Shown: positions 29,877 to 42,094, counted from the first letter of the stretch. The stretch is 64,000 nt of DNA from Granulicella sp. WH15 (GCF_009914315.1 NZ_CP042596.1:248001-312000), one strand, 5' to 3'. The notes: generated from the letters alone by a model not told the origin. A program made the numbers and translations.

Positions 29877-30572
29877 TTACTTCTGCGAGGTCGCTGGCTT
29901 GCGGACGCCGGTGTGGACAACCGGCTTGTTTTTCGCCTGCGCGAGCGCCTGGTCGATGGTGCTGTAGAGCTGGGTTACGTCCACGACCTGAATCCAGCCG
30001 GTCTGGGTGATTACGAAGATGGTGGGGGTGTGGCTGAGGCCGACGCGTTCGCCAAGGGTGTAGTCAGCCTGCACTTCGGCGGCGAAGCGGCCCGCCGGGT
30101 CCATGACGAAGGGCATCTGCTGGCCGTGGGTGCCGAACCACTTGCGGGTGAAGTTGCCGAGATCGTCCTTGCTGGCGATGCTGCTCTGGTTGGCGAAGAC
30201 GTCGCGGCGGTACTGCTCGGCGATGGAGGGCGAGACCTTGTCTTGCAGGTAGCGGGCGGTGATGGCCGCGTCGCGGCTCCAGAGGTGCATCTGGAGGGGG
30301 AAGTCGTGGCGAATGTAGGGGATCTGGTACTTCTCGACCGCCGCGTGGACGATGGGGAAGGCGTGCGAGCAGGCCGGGCACTCGAGGTCTTCGAACTCGA
30401 GGATGGCGACGCCCTTGGTGGCGTCGGCGGGCAGCTTGAGGATGGAGGTGTCGCGGAAGGTATCCCCCTGGCCGGGAGGCACGGCGGCCTGGGCGTGGGC
30501 GGAGCGGGCAGCGGGAAGCGCGAGCAGCAGGGCGGCGGCGAACAGGGCCAGGAAGCGGCGAGGAGTATTCAT
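29877..30572 (-). CDS. DsbA/DsbG-like thiol-disulfide protein
   Basis: 231 residues with a signal peptide (MNTPRRFLALFAAALLLALP...AHA). AILEFEDLECPACSHAFPIV holds the CPAC active site in a thioredoxin-4 fold, and GLSHTPTIFVI holds the cis-Pro. It probably catalyses disulfide exchange in the periplasm. ATGs at 30590, 30575 and 30572 are all in frame; the last gives the most typical signal peptide. No ribosome site decides. Confidence 0.88.
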   Translation of the reverse strand: MNTPRRFLALFAAALLLALPAARSAHAQAAVPPGQGDTFRDTSILKLPADATKGVAILEFEDLECPACSHAFPIVHAAVEKYQIPYIRHDFPLQMHLWSRDAAITARYLQDKVSPSIAEQYRRDVFANQSSIASKDDLGNFTRKWFGTHGQQMPFVMDPAGRFAAEVQADYTLGERVGLSHTPTIFVITQTGWIQVVDVTQLYSTIDQALAQAKNKPVVHTGVRKPATSQK

Positions 30573-30647
30573 CATAGGAATAAGACGCATAGGGGACTCG
30601 TTCGTATTTTAGCTGAGCGCGATGGGGGCTTTAGCCGCTGAGAAAAG

Positions 30648-30820
30648 ATTCTGTCCTGCCGGACGGGCCCGCTGTGCGCGGAGCGGGCGTTTGCACGCCT
30701 TTTTACTGCTTCGCGTGCTCCTCCCGTTGGCCGGAAATAAAGATCTTCGCTGCCGACCGGCGGGAGGCCCACAGAGGCTGATTTCCCTATATAGCCCCGA
30801 GGGCGGCACGAAGTGCTTTA
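30648..30820. repeat. Dispersed mosaic repeat, modules B-A-C (inverted)
   Basis: CTGTCCTGCCGGACGGGCC, GGGCGTTTGCACGCCTTTTT, hairpin A (CCCGTTGGCCGG / CCGACCGGCGGG), then CCCCGAGGGCGGCACGAAGT. Fills the gap between the DsbA-like and TolC-like genes. Confidence 0.85.
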
Positions 30821-30874
30821 ATCAGGCAACAATTTCGCAACCGCAGGCTTGCCGTGGCACTCTAAAGAAGACAA

Positions 30875-32413
30875 ATGGTTTCCACGTCCACCAAAGGTAT
30901 GTATCAGGGTCCAGCGGTCAAGCCGCTACTGCGAGCAGCGGCAATGGGCTGCGTTCTGACCTCAGGTTTGGCATTCGGGCAGAACCTGGCAGAGAACCAC
31001 GTTCCGGCCGACCTGCCCGCTGCACCGAGTGCGGTTGCGCGGCTGGAGGTACAGGCCGGATCGTCCTCCAGCTCCGGCGCTACGCCCGTTGCCTTCCCGA
31101 CCCGCGACCATGCGACTCCCGATGCGCTGCCCCTGTCGCTGGACGACGCGATCAAACTGGGCGAGCTGAACAACACGCAGCTCGCAGTGCAGAAGCAGCA
31201 GGAGCGGTATGTCGCCGGACAGATTCTGACCGTGGGCAATGCGCTGCTGCCCGATATTCAGGCCTCGGCGTATAGCCGCGCTCAGGAGATCGACCTGGTG
31301 GCGCTGGGGTTCAAGCCGAGCGCGCTTGCGGGTATTGATATCCCCGGCTTCACCAACATCGTGATCCCCGAGATCGTGAAGGTCAATACGACCAACGCGC
31401 AGGTCTCGCTCTCGCAGACGTTCTTCAATGTGCCTGCATATTTTCTTTATCGTGCGGCGCGGAAGGCCGGAGATGCGGCGGCGTGGGACACCAAGAACCA
31501 GTTGGGGAACGTGGTGCTGAACGTGGGCACGGTGTACCTGGAGGCGCTGGCGGATCAGGCGCAGATCGACAATGCGCGCGCGCTGGTGAAGCAGGATGAG
31601 CTGGTGCTGGAACATGCGCGGGCCTCGCAGGCGGCAGGCGTGGGCGTGCATATCGACGTGCTGCGGGCGCAGGTGCAGTTGCAGCAGGAGCAGCAGACCC
31701 TGATCGCCGACGAGAATGCCTTTGCGAAGGATAAGATTGCGCTGAATCGGGCGATGGGGATTGCGGCAGACCAGCAACTGATTCTGACCGATAAGGTTCC
31801 GTTTGCCTCGTTTGAGGCGCTGTCGATCGACGATGCGCGTGCGCTGGCCTATACGCGGCGCAAGGACCTGCTCTCGCTGACCGCGCAGTTGGGGGTGGCG
31901 GACGAGACCCGCAAGGCGGTGCGCTACCAGTACCTGCCGACGGTGGGGGTGAGTGGATATTACGGCGTGCTGGGCGTGACCGGCGGCTCGTATCACGGGG
32001 ACTTTACCGCTATTGGGAGCTTGAAGTTTCCTATTTTTCAGGAAGGCCAGTTGCGCGGCGAACGTGAAGTGGCGTCGGCGCAGTTGACCGCGCTGCGGCA
32101 GCAGATTGCCGGTCTGAAGACGCAGATTGAGGCGGAGATTCGCACCTCGATGCTGGATGTGCAGTCGTCGGCCGAGCTGGTGAATGTGGCGCGGAGCAAT
32201 GTGGCGCTCTCGCAGCAGGAACTGGATGATGCGACGCTGCGGTTTACTGCCGGGGTGGATGACAATCTGGCGGTGGTGCGGGCGCAGGCGTCGCTGGCCG
32301 GGGCCCAGGCGCGGGTGGTGCAGTCGGAGTTTCAGTACAACCAGGCGAAGCTGGAGCTGGCGCGGCGGACCGGCGTGGTGGAGACGCAGTATAAGCAGTA
32401 TTTAGGGCATTGA
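30875..32413 (+). CDS. TolC-family outer-membrane protein
   Basis: 512 residues. A hydrophobic N-terminal stretch (LLRAAAMGCVLTSGLAFGQ) is a probable signal peptide. Two OEP repeats follow: LSLDDAIKLGELNNTQLAVQ to about residue 290, then DARALAYTRRKDLLSLTAQL to the end, with long coiled segments. TolC proteins form the outer-membrane channel of efflux or type I secretion systems. No fusion protein or pump of that kind adjoins it; the next gene is an MFS exporter 430 bases downstream. Confidence 0.88.
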   Translation: MVSTSTKGMYQGPAVKPLLRAAAMGCVLTSGLAFGQNLAENHVPADLPAAPSAVARLEVQAGSSSSSGATPVAFPTRDHATPDALPLSLDDAIKLGELNNTQLAVQKQQERYVAGQILTVGNALLPDIQASAYSRAQEIDLVALGFKPSALAGIDIPGFTNIVIPEIVKVNTTNAQVSLSQTFFNVPAYFLYRAARKAGDAAAWDTKNQLGNVVLNVGTVYLEALADQAQIDNARALVKQDELVLEHARASQAAGVGVHIDVLRAQVQLQQEQQTLIADENAFAKDKIALNRAMGIAADQQLILTDKVPFASFEALSIDDARALAYTRRKDLLSLTAQLGVADETRKAVRYQYLPTVGVSGYYGVLGVTGGSYHGDFTAIGSLKFPIFQEGQLRGEREVASAQLTALRQQIAGLKTQIEAEIRTSMLDVQSSAELVNVARSNVALSQQELDDATLRFTAGVDDNLAVVRAQASLAGAQARVVQSEFQYNQAKLELARRTGVVETQYKQYLGH

Positions 32414-32427
32414 TCTTTTCCTACCAG

Positions 32428-32575
32428 CACGCGAAGCAGGAAAAAGGCGTGTGAACGCCCGCCCTCCGCGTAGGAGGCCCGTCCGGCAGGACAGTGTTCG
32501 TGGCGGGGATAGGTCGGGCCTTCAGCTCTCTTCTTCTTTTGTTCCCGGTTACCTGGGGCGAACCTTCAGTGCTTT
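32428..32575 (+). repeat. Dispersed mosaic repeat, modules B-D
   Basis: CACGCGAAGCAGGAAAAAGG, CCGTCCGGCAGGACAG, then GGGCCTTCAG and a shortened D. Confidence 0.8.
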
Positions 32576-32607
32576 TAGAGCACCCAGGGTATGGGTTGGG
32601 CTTCTGC

Positions 32608-32772
32608 GGTGAGTTTTGATGTCCGGGCTAAAACCCGGACCTACCCCGAGAACAAGAACAACAGCAAGAACAAAGACAGAAGCAGATTCCTCCGCTTCGC
32701 TCCTGAATGACAACCAAGAAAACAAGCAACAACCTGACAACCAAGAAAACAGGCAACGGCGATGCCGGGCGA
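32608..32772 (+). repeat. Dispersed repeat, module E
   Basis: GTCCGGGCTAAAACCCGGAC, AAGAACAA/AGCAAG purine units, CGCTTCGCTCCTGAATGACA and two copies of GACAACCAAGAAAACA. No gene in 32414-32843. Confidence 0.85.
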
Positions 32773-32843
32773 CGGGAAGGGTTGCTGAATTGATGTGCTC
32801 TGTAGAGGCCAACTCTAACCTTTCTGTGAAACCATAGGGACCG

Positions 32844-34187
32844 ATGCCAGCCGCACTCGAACCCGCTCGATCCCGCTACCGTGGCGCTTTTCGCTCGAAG
32901 AACTTTCGCCTGTACCAGTCAGCCCGCCTGATGGTCATCCTCGGAGCCGAGGCCCAGTCGGTCGCGGTGGCCTGGCAGGTCTATCAGATTACCCACTCGG
33001 CGCTCTCGCTCGGCTACACCGGGCTGGCGTTGTTTCTGCCGGGCATCTTCTGCGTGCTGCCCGCCGGACACGTGGCCGACCGGTATGACCGGCGATGGAT
33101 TATCTTGGCCTGTTATGGGCTGCAGGCCGTGTGCACGGGCGTGCTGCTGTGGATGGCGCGGACCGGCACGTGGCTGCACGGCGGCGGCTGGCTGGGCACG
33201 GGCGTGTGGCCTATCTACGCGGTGCTGGTGGGGATCGGGCTGGGGCGCGCATTCAGCGGTCCGGCGGCGAGCGCGTTGCTGCCCTCGCTGGTAGAGAAGG
33301 AAGACTTCGTGAACGCGGTGACCTGGGGCGCGACCGTCTTTCAGGTGGCCAATATGTCCGGGCCAGCCGTGGGCGGGCTGCTGTTTACGCTGCAACTGAC
33401 CGGCAGGCTGCGGCCCTGGACCGGCGCGCCGATCGTTTACCTGTTCACCCTGATGATGCTGGTTGGGTTCCTGGTGCTGGTGGGGCTGATACGGCCGCGG
33501 CGAGAGGCGCGGGAGAAGAAGGCTTTCAGTCTGAAGACGGTGCTGGCCGGGTTGCAGTATGTGTTGCAGACGCGGCTGCTACTGGGGTCCATCTCGCTGG
33601 ATCTGTTTGCCGTGCTGCTAGGCGGCGCGGTGGCGCTGCTGCCGATCTTTGCCACCGATATTCTGTACGCGGGGCCGCGCGGGCTGGGGCTGCTGCGGGC
33701 GATGCCCTCGGTGGGGGCGCTGGTGGTGAGTTTGGTGCTGACGCTGCGGCCGATCAGGAGCCGGGCGGGGTGGTGGATGCTGAGCTGTGTCGGCGTCTTC
33801 GGCGCGGCGACGGTGGTCTTTGGGCTGTCGAAGAGCCTGTGGGTGAGCCTGGCGGCGCTGGCGGCGATTGGGGCCAGCGATATGGTTTCTGTCGTGATTC
33901 GGTCGAGCATCTTACAACTGGCGACGCCGCCGGAGATGCGGGGGCGGGTCTCGGCGGTGAACTGGCTGTTTATCGGGGCTTCGAATGAGTTTGGGGAGTT
34001 TGAGTCGGGGCTGACGGCGCATTGGTTCGGGGCGGTGCGGGCGGTGGTGCTGGGAGGGATTGGGTCGATGCTGGTGACCGGATCGACGGCGATCTTCTTC
34101 CCCGCACTGCGCAAGGCGGATGCCTTGACGGCAGAGAGTTTGATGGCAGCGGAGCAAGCGTTGAGCGCAGCCGAGCCGGTCGATTAG
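32844..34187 (+). CDS. MFS transporter, EntS-like
   Basis: 447 residues, about 12 helices, starting RSKNFRLYQSARLMVILGAEAQSVAVAWQVYQIT as in MFS_3 exporters of the EntS type. The loop 2-3 signature is GHVADRYDRRWI. PPEMRGRVSAVNWLFIGASNEFGEFESG near helix 11 is characteristic. The group exports siderophores or drugs; no siderophore genes are here. Confidence 0.88.
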   Translation: MPAALEPARSRYRGAFRSKNFRLYQSARLMVILGAEAQSVAVAWQVYQITHSALSLGYTGLALFLPGIFCVLPAGHVADRYDRRWIILACYGLQAVCTGVLLWMARTGTWLHGGGWLGTGVWPIYAVLVGIGLGRAFSGPAASALLPSLVEKEDFVNAVTWGATVFQVANMSGPAVGGLLFTLQLTGRLRPWTGAPIVYLFTLMMLVGFLVLVGLIRPRREAREKKAFSLKTVLAGLQYVLQTRLLLGSISLDLFAVLLGGAVALLPIFATDILYAGPRGLGLLRAMPSVGALVVSLVLTLRPIRSRAGWWMLSCVGVFGAATVVFGLSKSLWVSLAALAAIGASDMVSVVIRSSILQLATPPEMRGRVSAVNWLFIGASNEFGEFESGLTAHWFGAVRAVVLGGIGSMLVTGSTAIFFPALRKADALTAESLMAAEQALSAAEPVD

Positions 34188-34197
34188 TTGTAAGAAA

Positions 34198-34254
34198 CAC
34201 GCGAAGCGTCCAAGACCGCACGAAGTGCCGCCCGCCCGGCGTTAGGGCGTTTTT
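34198..34254 (-). repeat. Dispersed repeat, module F (inverted)
   Basis: ACGCGAAGCGTCCAAGACCG, CACGAAGTGCCGCCCGCCCG and CGTTAGGGCG, directly after the MFS gene. Confidence 0.85.
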
Positions 34255-34294
34255 GCTTTTGCATTGATACACTCTGGGTTCTGAGGAGGCTTGC

Positions 34295-35014
34295 ATGGAG
34301 ACGGGAAAGAAGCTGGCGCTGGGTGGAGTGGTGGTGTTACTGCTGGCCGGGGTGGTCGAAGTGCTGTGGCTGCACCATGAGCGCAACGCCGATGTCGCGC
34401 CGGTGAAGGCTGTGGCCTACAAGATCGATCCGGATGACAATGTCTTTTTGAAGAAGGAGCACCCCGACACCCTGAAGGACGCGAAGGACCTGAAGGGGCG
34501 GAAGCTGTGGGTCTCGGCGGGCGGCCAGATGGATTACTTCCCCTTCAACGGCAAGGCGGACTATGCGAAGAGCCAGGGCGTGCTGCTGGGGGCCGAGCCG
34601 ATTGTGGTCGTGGACGCGATGGAGCAGGTGGCTCCTAAGTCGGCTACGTTCCGGATTCCGGGTGGGGAGAAGCAGGTGCTGCTGGTGTTCACCAAGGGCG
34701 ACCAGCCAACGAAGTATGCGGTGCCGGTGGGGTATCGGGAGAAGGGGCTGTACACCTACTTTACGGATGAGATCTTCTTCTACGACGACCCGCATGAGCT
34801 GTACAAGCACTGGGGGCCGGAGGTGTGGAAGGCCGTGGATGAGCACCGGGCGATCCTGGGGATGAACGAGCGTCAGGTGCAGATGGCGCTGGGGCAGGTG
34901 TCGAAGAGCGGGCAGGATACGATTGGCGACCGCACCGTGGAGTATGACGCACAGGGGCATCCGCAGCGGGTGACGTTCGTACACAACAAGGCTACGGCGA
35001 TTACACCGGAGTAG
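34295..35014 (+). CDS. Membrane-anchored protein with BamE/SmpA-like C-terminus
   Basis: 239 residues. One N-terminal helix (LALGGVVVLLLAGVVEVLWL, about 7-26) then an extracytoplasmic region. Residues about 190-235 (LGMNERQVQMALGQVSK... VEYDAQGHPQRVTFVHNKAT) resemble the SmpA/BamE fold found in lipoproteins, by pattern only. GAGGAGG lies about ten bases before ATG 34295. No function can be assigned. Confidence 0.72.
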   Translation: METGKKLALGGVVVLLLAGVVEVLWLHHERNADVAPVKAVAYKIDPDDNVFLKKEHPDTLKDAKDLKGRKLWVSAGGQMDYFPFNGKADYAKSQGVLLGAEPIVVVDAMEQVAPKSATFRIPGGEKQVLLVFTKGDQPTKYAVPVGYREKGLYTYFTDEIFFYDDPHELYKHWGPEVWKAVDEHRAILGMNERQVQMALGQVSKSGQDTIGDRTVEYDAQGHPQRVTFVHNKATAITPE

Positions 35015-35190
35015 GTACTTCGTACCGTTCTCGGGGCGGTATGGGTAAGTGGTCTGTTGAGGGCCTTCCGTTGGTCGGCAGCGAGGATTTTGTCTCCGAC
35101 CAGCGGGAGGACCCATGCTGACGATCTCCCCATACAGCCCCCAATACCGCACGAAGTGCCGCCTGCCCGGCGTTAGGGCGCTTTTAGTTT
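35013..35190. repeat. Dispersed mosaic repeat, modules C-A-C'-F
   Basis: TACTTCGTACCGTTCTCGGG, hairpin A (CCGTTGGTCGGCAGC / CCGACCAGCGG), then inverted C and F ending GTTAGGGCGCTTTT. Confidence 0.85.
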
Positions 35191-35240
35191 TTTCCCATTT
35201 AGTTAACCTCTTTTCGTCTGTGGCGTAGTACATTCTTCTA

Positions 35241-35654
35241 ATGGGACAGAAGACCCGAATCCCGTCCGAAGGGCAATTTCAGCTTGGCAAGCTGATGATC
35301 CTGCTCGTCGGTCTGCTCTCTGTCTGCCATCCGGGCCATCTGAAACATGCCCAGGTGCCACATCGGGCACCTGTCTCCTCCACCCGGCCGCATAACCGTT
35401 TGCGCATGGGCAGCCGCACCTCGGCTGATGCCCACGCGGAGCCGGAGATCGCCGGTGCGGATGGCGTGTTGCAACATGACACGGTCCAGAACCAGGTAGC
35501 AGGCCACTCCACTGCCGCGATCGTTTCGCCGGATCGCGGGCTGCTTGAGGCTCTCCACGTTTGCGGCTCCAGCCCCAGGGCGGAAGACGCCTCGCCGATC
35601 GCATCGGCTGCACCGCTGCCCCGACTGGGGCGCGCTCCTCCTGTTGTTGCCTGA
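35241..35654 (+). CDS. Hypothetical protein, uncertain
   Basis: 137 residues with a possible N-terminal helix (LGKLMILLVGLLSVC) and a His/Pro/Ser/Ala-rich remainder without a domain. Codon third positions are GC-rich as in neighbouring genes, but there is no ribosome site. Minus-strand ORFs over the same bases (35238-35558) are about as plausible. It precedes the carbonic anhydrase gene. Confidence 0.35.
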   Translation: MGQKTRIPSEGQFQLGKLMILLVGLLSVCHPGHLKHAQVPHRAPVSSTRPHNRLRMGSRTSADAHAEPEIAGADGVLQHDTVQNQVAGHSTAAIVSPDRGLLEALHVCGSSPRAEDASPIASAAPLPRLGRAPPVVA

Positions 35655-35812
35655 TCTTCCCGCTTCCTCTTTTTAGATTTGCCCTCTGATCGCGAGGGGA
35701 GCAGTGTGCGCCATCGGGCCGTTGCCGACGTGTCTCTGATTACAGAGCAGCCGGTGCGTGGGAGCCCCTTGGCCTGAAGCAGCAACAACCAGGACAACAC
35801 ATGAGGTACACC

Positions 35813-36502
35813 ATGAAGCGACTCCTCGAGGGGTATGCGCGTTTCAGCGCAGAGGTATTCCCAAAACAGGCCCGTTTGTTCCAGGATCTGGCGCACAGCC
35901 AGCGGCCATCGACGCTGTTCATCACCTGCTCGGACTCGCGGGTGGTTCCGGATATGATCCTTCAGAGCAATCCGGGCGACCTGTTCATCTGCCGCAACGC
36001 GGGCAATATCGTGCCGTCGTACGGCGAGATTCATGGCGGCGTCTCGGCCACGATTGAGTATGCCGTGATGGCCGTGGGAGTGGAGAACATCATCGTCTGC
36101 GGGCACTCGGACTGCGGCGCGATGAAGGCCGTGCTGAGCGGCAAGAAGCATGAGCATATGCCGACGGTGGACTCGTGGCTGCAGAACGCGCACTCGGCCC
36201 GGCAGGTGCTGGAGAGCCAGTCGGGCATCCACGTGGAGGGCAACGCGCCCAAGACCCACGCGGAGATGTTGCGGGCGCTGACGCGGGCCAATGTCGTGGG
36301 CCAGTTGCAGCATCTGCGGACGCACCCTTCGGTGGCCGCCGGGCTGAGCCGGGGCAAGCTGAATCTCTACGGCTGGGTCTACGAGATTCACACCGGCAAG
36401 ATCCAGAACTTCAACAGCCATCAGGGGCGGTTCTTCGACCTGACGGGGCACTCTGTCCCGTCGCCCGTGGCGCAGCCGCAACTGCATCTGATGGCTTCCT
36501 AA
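35813..36502 (+). CDS. Beta-class carbonic anhydrase (CynT-like)
   Basis: 229 residues. Zinc ligands are in LFITCSDSRVVPDMI (Cys, with the Asp-Arg dyad) and VCGHSDCGAMKAV (His, Cys). GDLFICRNAGNIVPSYG, THPSVAAGLSRGKLNLYGWVYEI match E. coli CynT. It interconverts CO2 and bicarbonate. ATG 35813 with GAGG at six bases gives the CynT-like start (MKRLLEGYARF); ATG 35801 is also possible. The SulP gene begins eight bases after its stop. Confidence 0.95.
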   Translation: MKRLLEGYARFSAEVFPKQARLFQDLAHSQRPSTLFITCSDSRVVPDMILQSNPGDLFICRNAGNIVPSYGEIHGGVSATIEYAVMAVGVENIIVCGHSDCGAMKAVLSGKKHEHMPTVDSWLQNAHSARQVLESQSGIHVEGNAPKTHAEMLRALTRANVVGQLQHLRTHPSVAAGLSRGKLNLYGWVYEIHTGKIQNFNSHQGRFFDLTGHSVPSPVAQPQLHLMAS

Positions 36503-36510
36503 GGAGAGTA

Positions 36511-38010
36511 ATGATGACGATTGACCCGAAGTATACGAAGGATTTTTCGGCCTCGCTGGTGGTGTTTTTAGTAGCGCTGCCGCTGTGCATGGGCATTGCG
36601 ATGGCGTCCGGGGCGCCTCCGGCGGCGGGCCTTTTGACGGGGATCATCGGCGGCGTGGTGGTTGGCTCGCTGGCCGGTTCGCCCTTGCAGGTGAGCGGAC
36701 CGGCGGCGGGCCTCGCCGTAATAGTCTTCGAGATCATCCGCGATCATGGGTTTTCGGCGCTGGGGCCGATCCTGATCTTAGCCGGGCTGATGCAGTTGAT
36801 TGCGGGAGCCTTGAAGGCCGGGGGATGGTTTCGCGCCATCTCCCCGGCGGTGATCCACGGCATGTTGGCTGGGATTGGGCTGCTGATCGTGCTGCAACAG
36901 TTCCACGTGATGCTGGACGGCAAGCCCAAGGGGACCGGGCTGGCCAACCTGAAGGCGGTCTGGCCCGCGGTTACACAGGGGATCTTTCCGCTGGACGGCA
37001 GCATCGAGGAGAGGGCTGTCTTGCTGGCGCTGCTGGTCATTGCGATTATGGCGGCGTGGCAGCGGTTCCGGCCGGAACGGCTGAAGCTGGTGCCGGGGGC
37101 GCTGCTGGGGATTGCGGCCGCAACCCTGATCGCGCAGGCGCTGCACCTGAAGCTGAGCTATGTTCAGGTGCCGTCCAACTTGCTGGATGTGGTTCATCTG
37201 CCGGGGCTGGCGAGCTGGAAGGGGCTTGATGGCTCGGTATTTGGCTCGGCGGCGGCGATTGCGTTTATCGCCAGTGCGGAGACGCTGCTCTCCGCTGCGG
37301 CGGTGGACAAGATGCAGAACCGGGTGAAGACGAACTATGACAAGGAGCTGATGGCGCAGGGCGTGGGCAACATGCTGTGCGGGCTGGTCGGGGCGGTGCC
37401 CATGACGGGCGTGATCGTGCGCAGCTCGGCCAACGTGCAGGCAGGGGCTACCAGTCGGCTCTCGGCGATCCTGCATGGGGTGTGGATTCTGGCGGTGATT
37501 GTGCTGTTTCCGGGCGTGCTGCGGATGGTTCCGGTGTGCAGCCTGGCCGGGGTGCTGGTCTTTACCGGGTTCAACCTCATCAAGGTGAAGGACGTGCGGC
37601 ACCTGGCGGGATATGGCCGGGTTCCGGTGCTCATCTATCTGGCTACGCTGGTCACCATCGTCTCGACCGACCTGCTGACGGGGGTGCTGGTGGGGGTGAC
37701 GCTCTCGGTGTTGCAGTTGCTGCATGGGGCGACGCAGTTGAAGGTCTATACCGAGTCGCATCCTGAGCTGGAAGGGCATGTCGATCTGCATCTGCAAGGG
37801 GCGGCTACATTCTTTCGGATTCCGATGCTGACGGCGGTGCTGGACCGGATTCCCGATGGGGCTACGGTTCATCTGCGGACGGATCGGCTGCACTCGATTG
37901 ATCACTCTTGCCTGGATCTGATGCGGGAGTGGGTGAAGGGGACCGGGGAGCGCAAACAACAGCTTGTGTCGTCCTCGGGGGTGCTTCATAGCGTGCTTGA
38001 GGAGGGATAG
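36511..38010 (+). CDS. SulP-family anion transporter, probable bicarbonate carrier
   Basis: 499 residues with about 10-12 membrane helices. It starts YTKDFSASLVVFLVALPLCMGIAMASGAPP, the SulP motif, and has LVGAVPMTGVIVRSSANVQAGATSRLS. A short C-terminal STAS-like domain (about 415-490) follows. AGGAGAG lies before ATG 36511 and 36514. Pairing with a carbonic anhydrase in one operon indicates bicarbonate rather than sulfate transport; this is inferred from context. The longer upstream frame overlaps the anhydrase gene and is rejected. Confidence 0.93.
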   Translation: MMTIDPKYTKDFSASLVVFLVALPLCMGIAMASGAPPAAGLLTGIIGGVVVGSLAGSPLQVSGPAAGLAVIVFEIIRDHGFSALGPILILAGLMQLIAGALKAGGWFRAISPAVIHGMLAGIGLLIVLQQFHVMLDGKPKGTGLANLKAVWPAVTQGIFPLDGSIEERAVLLALLVIAIMAAWQRFRPERLKLVPGALLGIAAATLIAQALHLKLSYVQVPSNLLDVVHLPGLASWKGLDGSVFGSAAAIAFIASAETLLSAAAVDKMQNRVKTNYDKELMAQGVGNMLCGLVGAVPMTGVIVRSSANVQAGATSRLSAILHGVWILAVIVLFPGVLRMVPVCSLAGVLVFTGFNLIKVKDVRHLAGYGRVPVLIYLATLVTIVSTDLLTGVLVGVTLSVLQLLHGATQLKVYTESHPELEGHVDLHLQGAATFFRIPMLTAVLDRIPDGATVHLRTDRLHSIDHSCLDLMREWVKGTGERKQQLVSSSGVLHSVLEEG

Positions 38011-38017
38011 AGAGAAA

Positions 38018-38108
38018 GGTTTCCCGTTGGTCGGAAGCGAGAATCTTTGTTTCCGACCAACGGGAGGAGTACGCGAAGCAGTAAAAGGGAATGTGAACGC
38101 CCGCCTTC
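38018..38108 (+). repeat. Dispersed repeat, modules A-B'
   Basis: Hairpin arms CCCGTTGGTCGGAAGC and TTTCCGACCAACGGG (38023-38066), then ACGCGAAGCAGTAAAAGGGA, a truncated B. Confidence 0.85.
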
Positions 38109-38122
38109 AGCGCTTCCGCGGG

Positions 38123-38923
38123 CTAAAAAATCTGGAAGCTAACATCGACGTTCAGCTCGACTTCGACTGGGATACCATCGCGCATGGCGGGAGCAAAGAC
38201 ATACTTTTGCACGGCCTCGAGCGCCTGCTCGTCGAGACCCAGACCAACCGGGCGCTGGATTCTCAGCTCTGTTGGCTTACCTTCCTTGTCAACACGCAGA
38301 TAGATAAGGCTATTTCCAGCGACCAGTTGAGCACGAGCGTATTTGCTGTACTGAGGTTCGCTTGATTTGAGGACTTTGGGCGGAGTGACGCCGCCACCGA
38401 TCTTGTAGACGCCTAGCGGGGGCGACGGCACGGGAACAGCGGCGTCGCCGGGATGTAGCAGATGAGTTGTGGCATAGGACTGCCAGTAAGAAGGCAGGGT
38501 CGGGACCAGATCAGCAAGCTCCGGGGCGAAGATGGCATCGAGTGCCGGGCCATAGTCGCCCGAGGGCGGTGCGGAGATATGAATCACGATCTCTATCGGG
38601 TCTTTCTTCCTGGGAGCGCGGACGAGCTGCACCCGCTTGTATCCCGAAGGCGAGAACTCCAGGCCGAAGCGGCGTCCCTGCAACTGAAGATGGCCGGGCT
38701 GGAGCAGGAGATGGTCGATCTCGATACCGGCCAGGGTGAAGCTGCCGGGCTCGGGCTTGTTCGTAGGGGTGCCAGCCGCATCGAAGTGCAGCTTGTCGCT
38801 GAGCCAGAGGCCGCGCAGATAGAGTGGCTTATTGAGAAGGCGGGCCGCGAGAGCCTCTTCCGTGGTCTGGGCATGGAGCAGCGACGATGCTGCAAGTAGC
38901 AGAAGAAGCAGGAGCCTACGCAT
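38123..38923 (-). CDS. Secreted protein with TonB C-terminal-like domain
   Basis: 266 residues with a clear signal peptide (MRRLLLLLLLAASSLLHAQ). The middle region is unrecognised. Residues about 175-266 (GVTPPKVLKSSEPQYSKYAR, GNSLIYLRVDKEGKPTELRI, GLDEQALEAVQKYVFAPAM) form a TonB-like domain. There is no membrane anchor beyond the signal peptide, so it may not act as a classical TonB. Such proteins are frequent in acidobacteria. Confidence 0.82.
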   Translation of the reverse strand: MRRLLLLLLLAASSLLHAQTTEEALAARLLNKPLYLRGLWLSDKLHFDAAGTPTNKPEPGSFTLAGIEIDHLLLQPGHLQLQGRRFGLEFSPSGYKRVQLVRAPRKKDPIEIVIHISAPPSGDYGPALDAIFAPELADLVPTLPSYWQSYATTHLLHPGDAAVPVPSPPLGVYKIGGGVTPPKVLKSSEPQYSKYARAQLVAGNSLIYLRVDKEGKPTELRIQRPVGLGLDEQALEAVQKYVFAPAMRDGIPVEVELNVDVSFQIF

Positions 38924-38969
38924 AGGTTCAGAGTAGAGGAAGCTCCTGCTTCTGGCGATAAAGAAAGTG

Positions 38970-41783
<2,814 letters not shown>

Positions 41784-41804
41784 CAAATCGATTATGGCGC
41801 ACTT

Positions 41805-42062
41805 CGGTACTTCGTACGGTTCTCGGGGCGGTATGGGAGGGATTATCTTCTTAGGGCCTTCCGTTGGTCGGCAGCAGAAATTTGTTTCTCGCCAGCACGC
41901 GAAGCAGTAAAAAGGCGTGTGAACGCCTGCCCTCCGCGTAGGAGGTCCGTCCGGTAGGACAGGTTTGTGGTGGGGATAGGTCGGGCCTTCAGCCCTCTTC
42001 TTCCTTTGTCCCCGGTTCACTAGGGCTTCGCCCTAGGCTGGTATAGGGCGCGCCGTTGGCGC
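41805..42062 (+). repeat. Dispersed mosaic repeat, modules C-A'-B-D
   Basis: TACTTCGTACGGTTCTCGGG, CCGTTGGTCGGCAGC, ACGCGAAGCAGTAAAAAGGC, CCGTCCGGTAGGACAG, GGGCCTTCAGCCCT, CTAGGGCTTCGCCCTAG and TGGTATAGGGCGCGCC in order. One of the longest mosaics. Confidence 0.88.
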
Positions 42063-42094
42063 TTTTCGGGGGCCAATGGGTGGTCGTGGCTGGG

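Noticed and set aside
35279-36487. 402-codon minus-strand ORF over the carbonic anhydrase region
   Set aside because: Most of it is antisense to a definite carbonic anhydrase gene; His/Arg/Leu-rich without domains.
41784-42020. 78-residue upstream extension of ppc
   Set aside because: It translates dispersed repeats C, A and B; the family start is at 41783.
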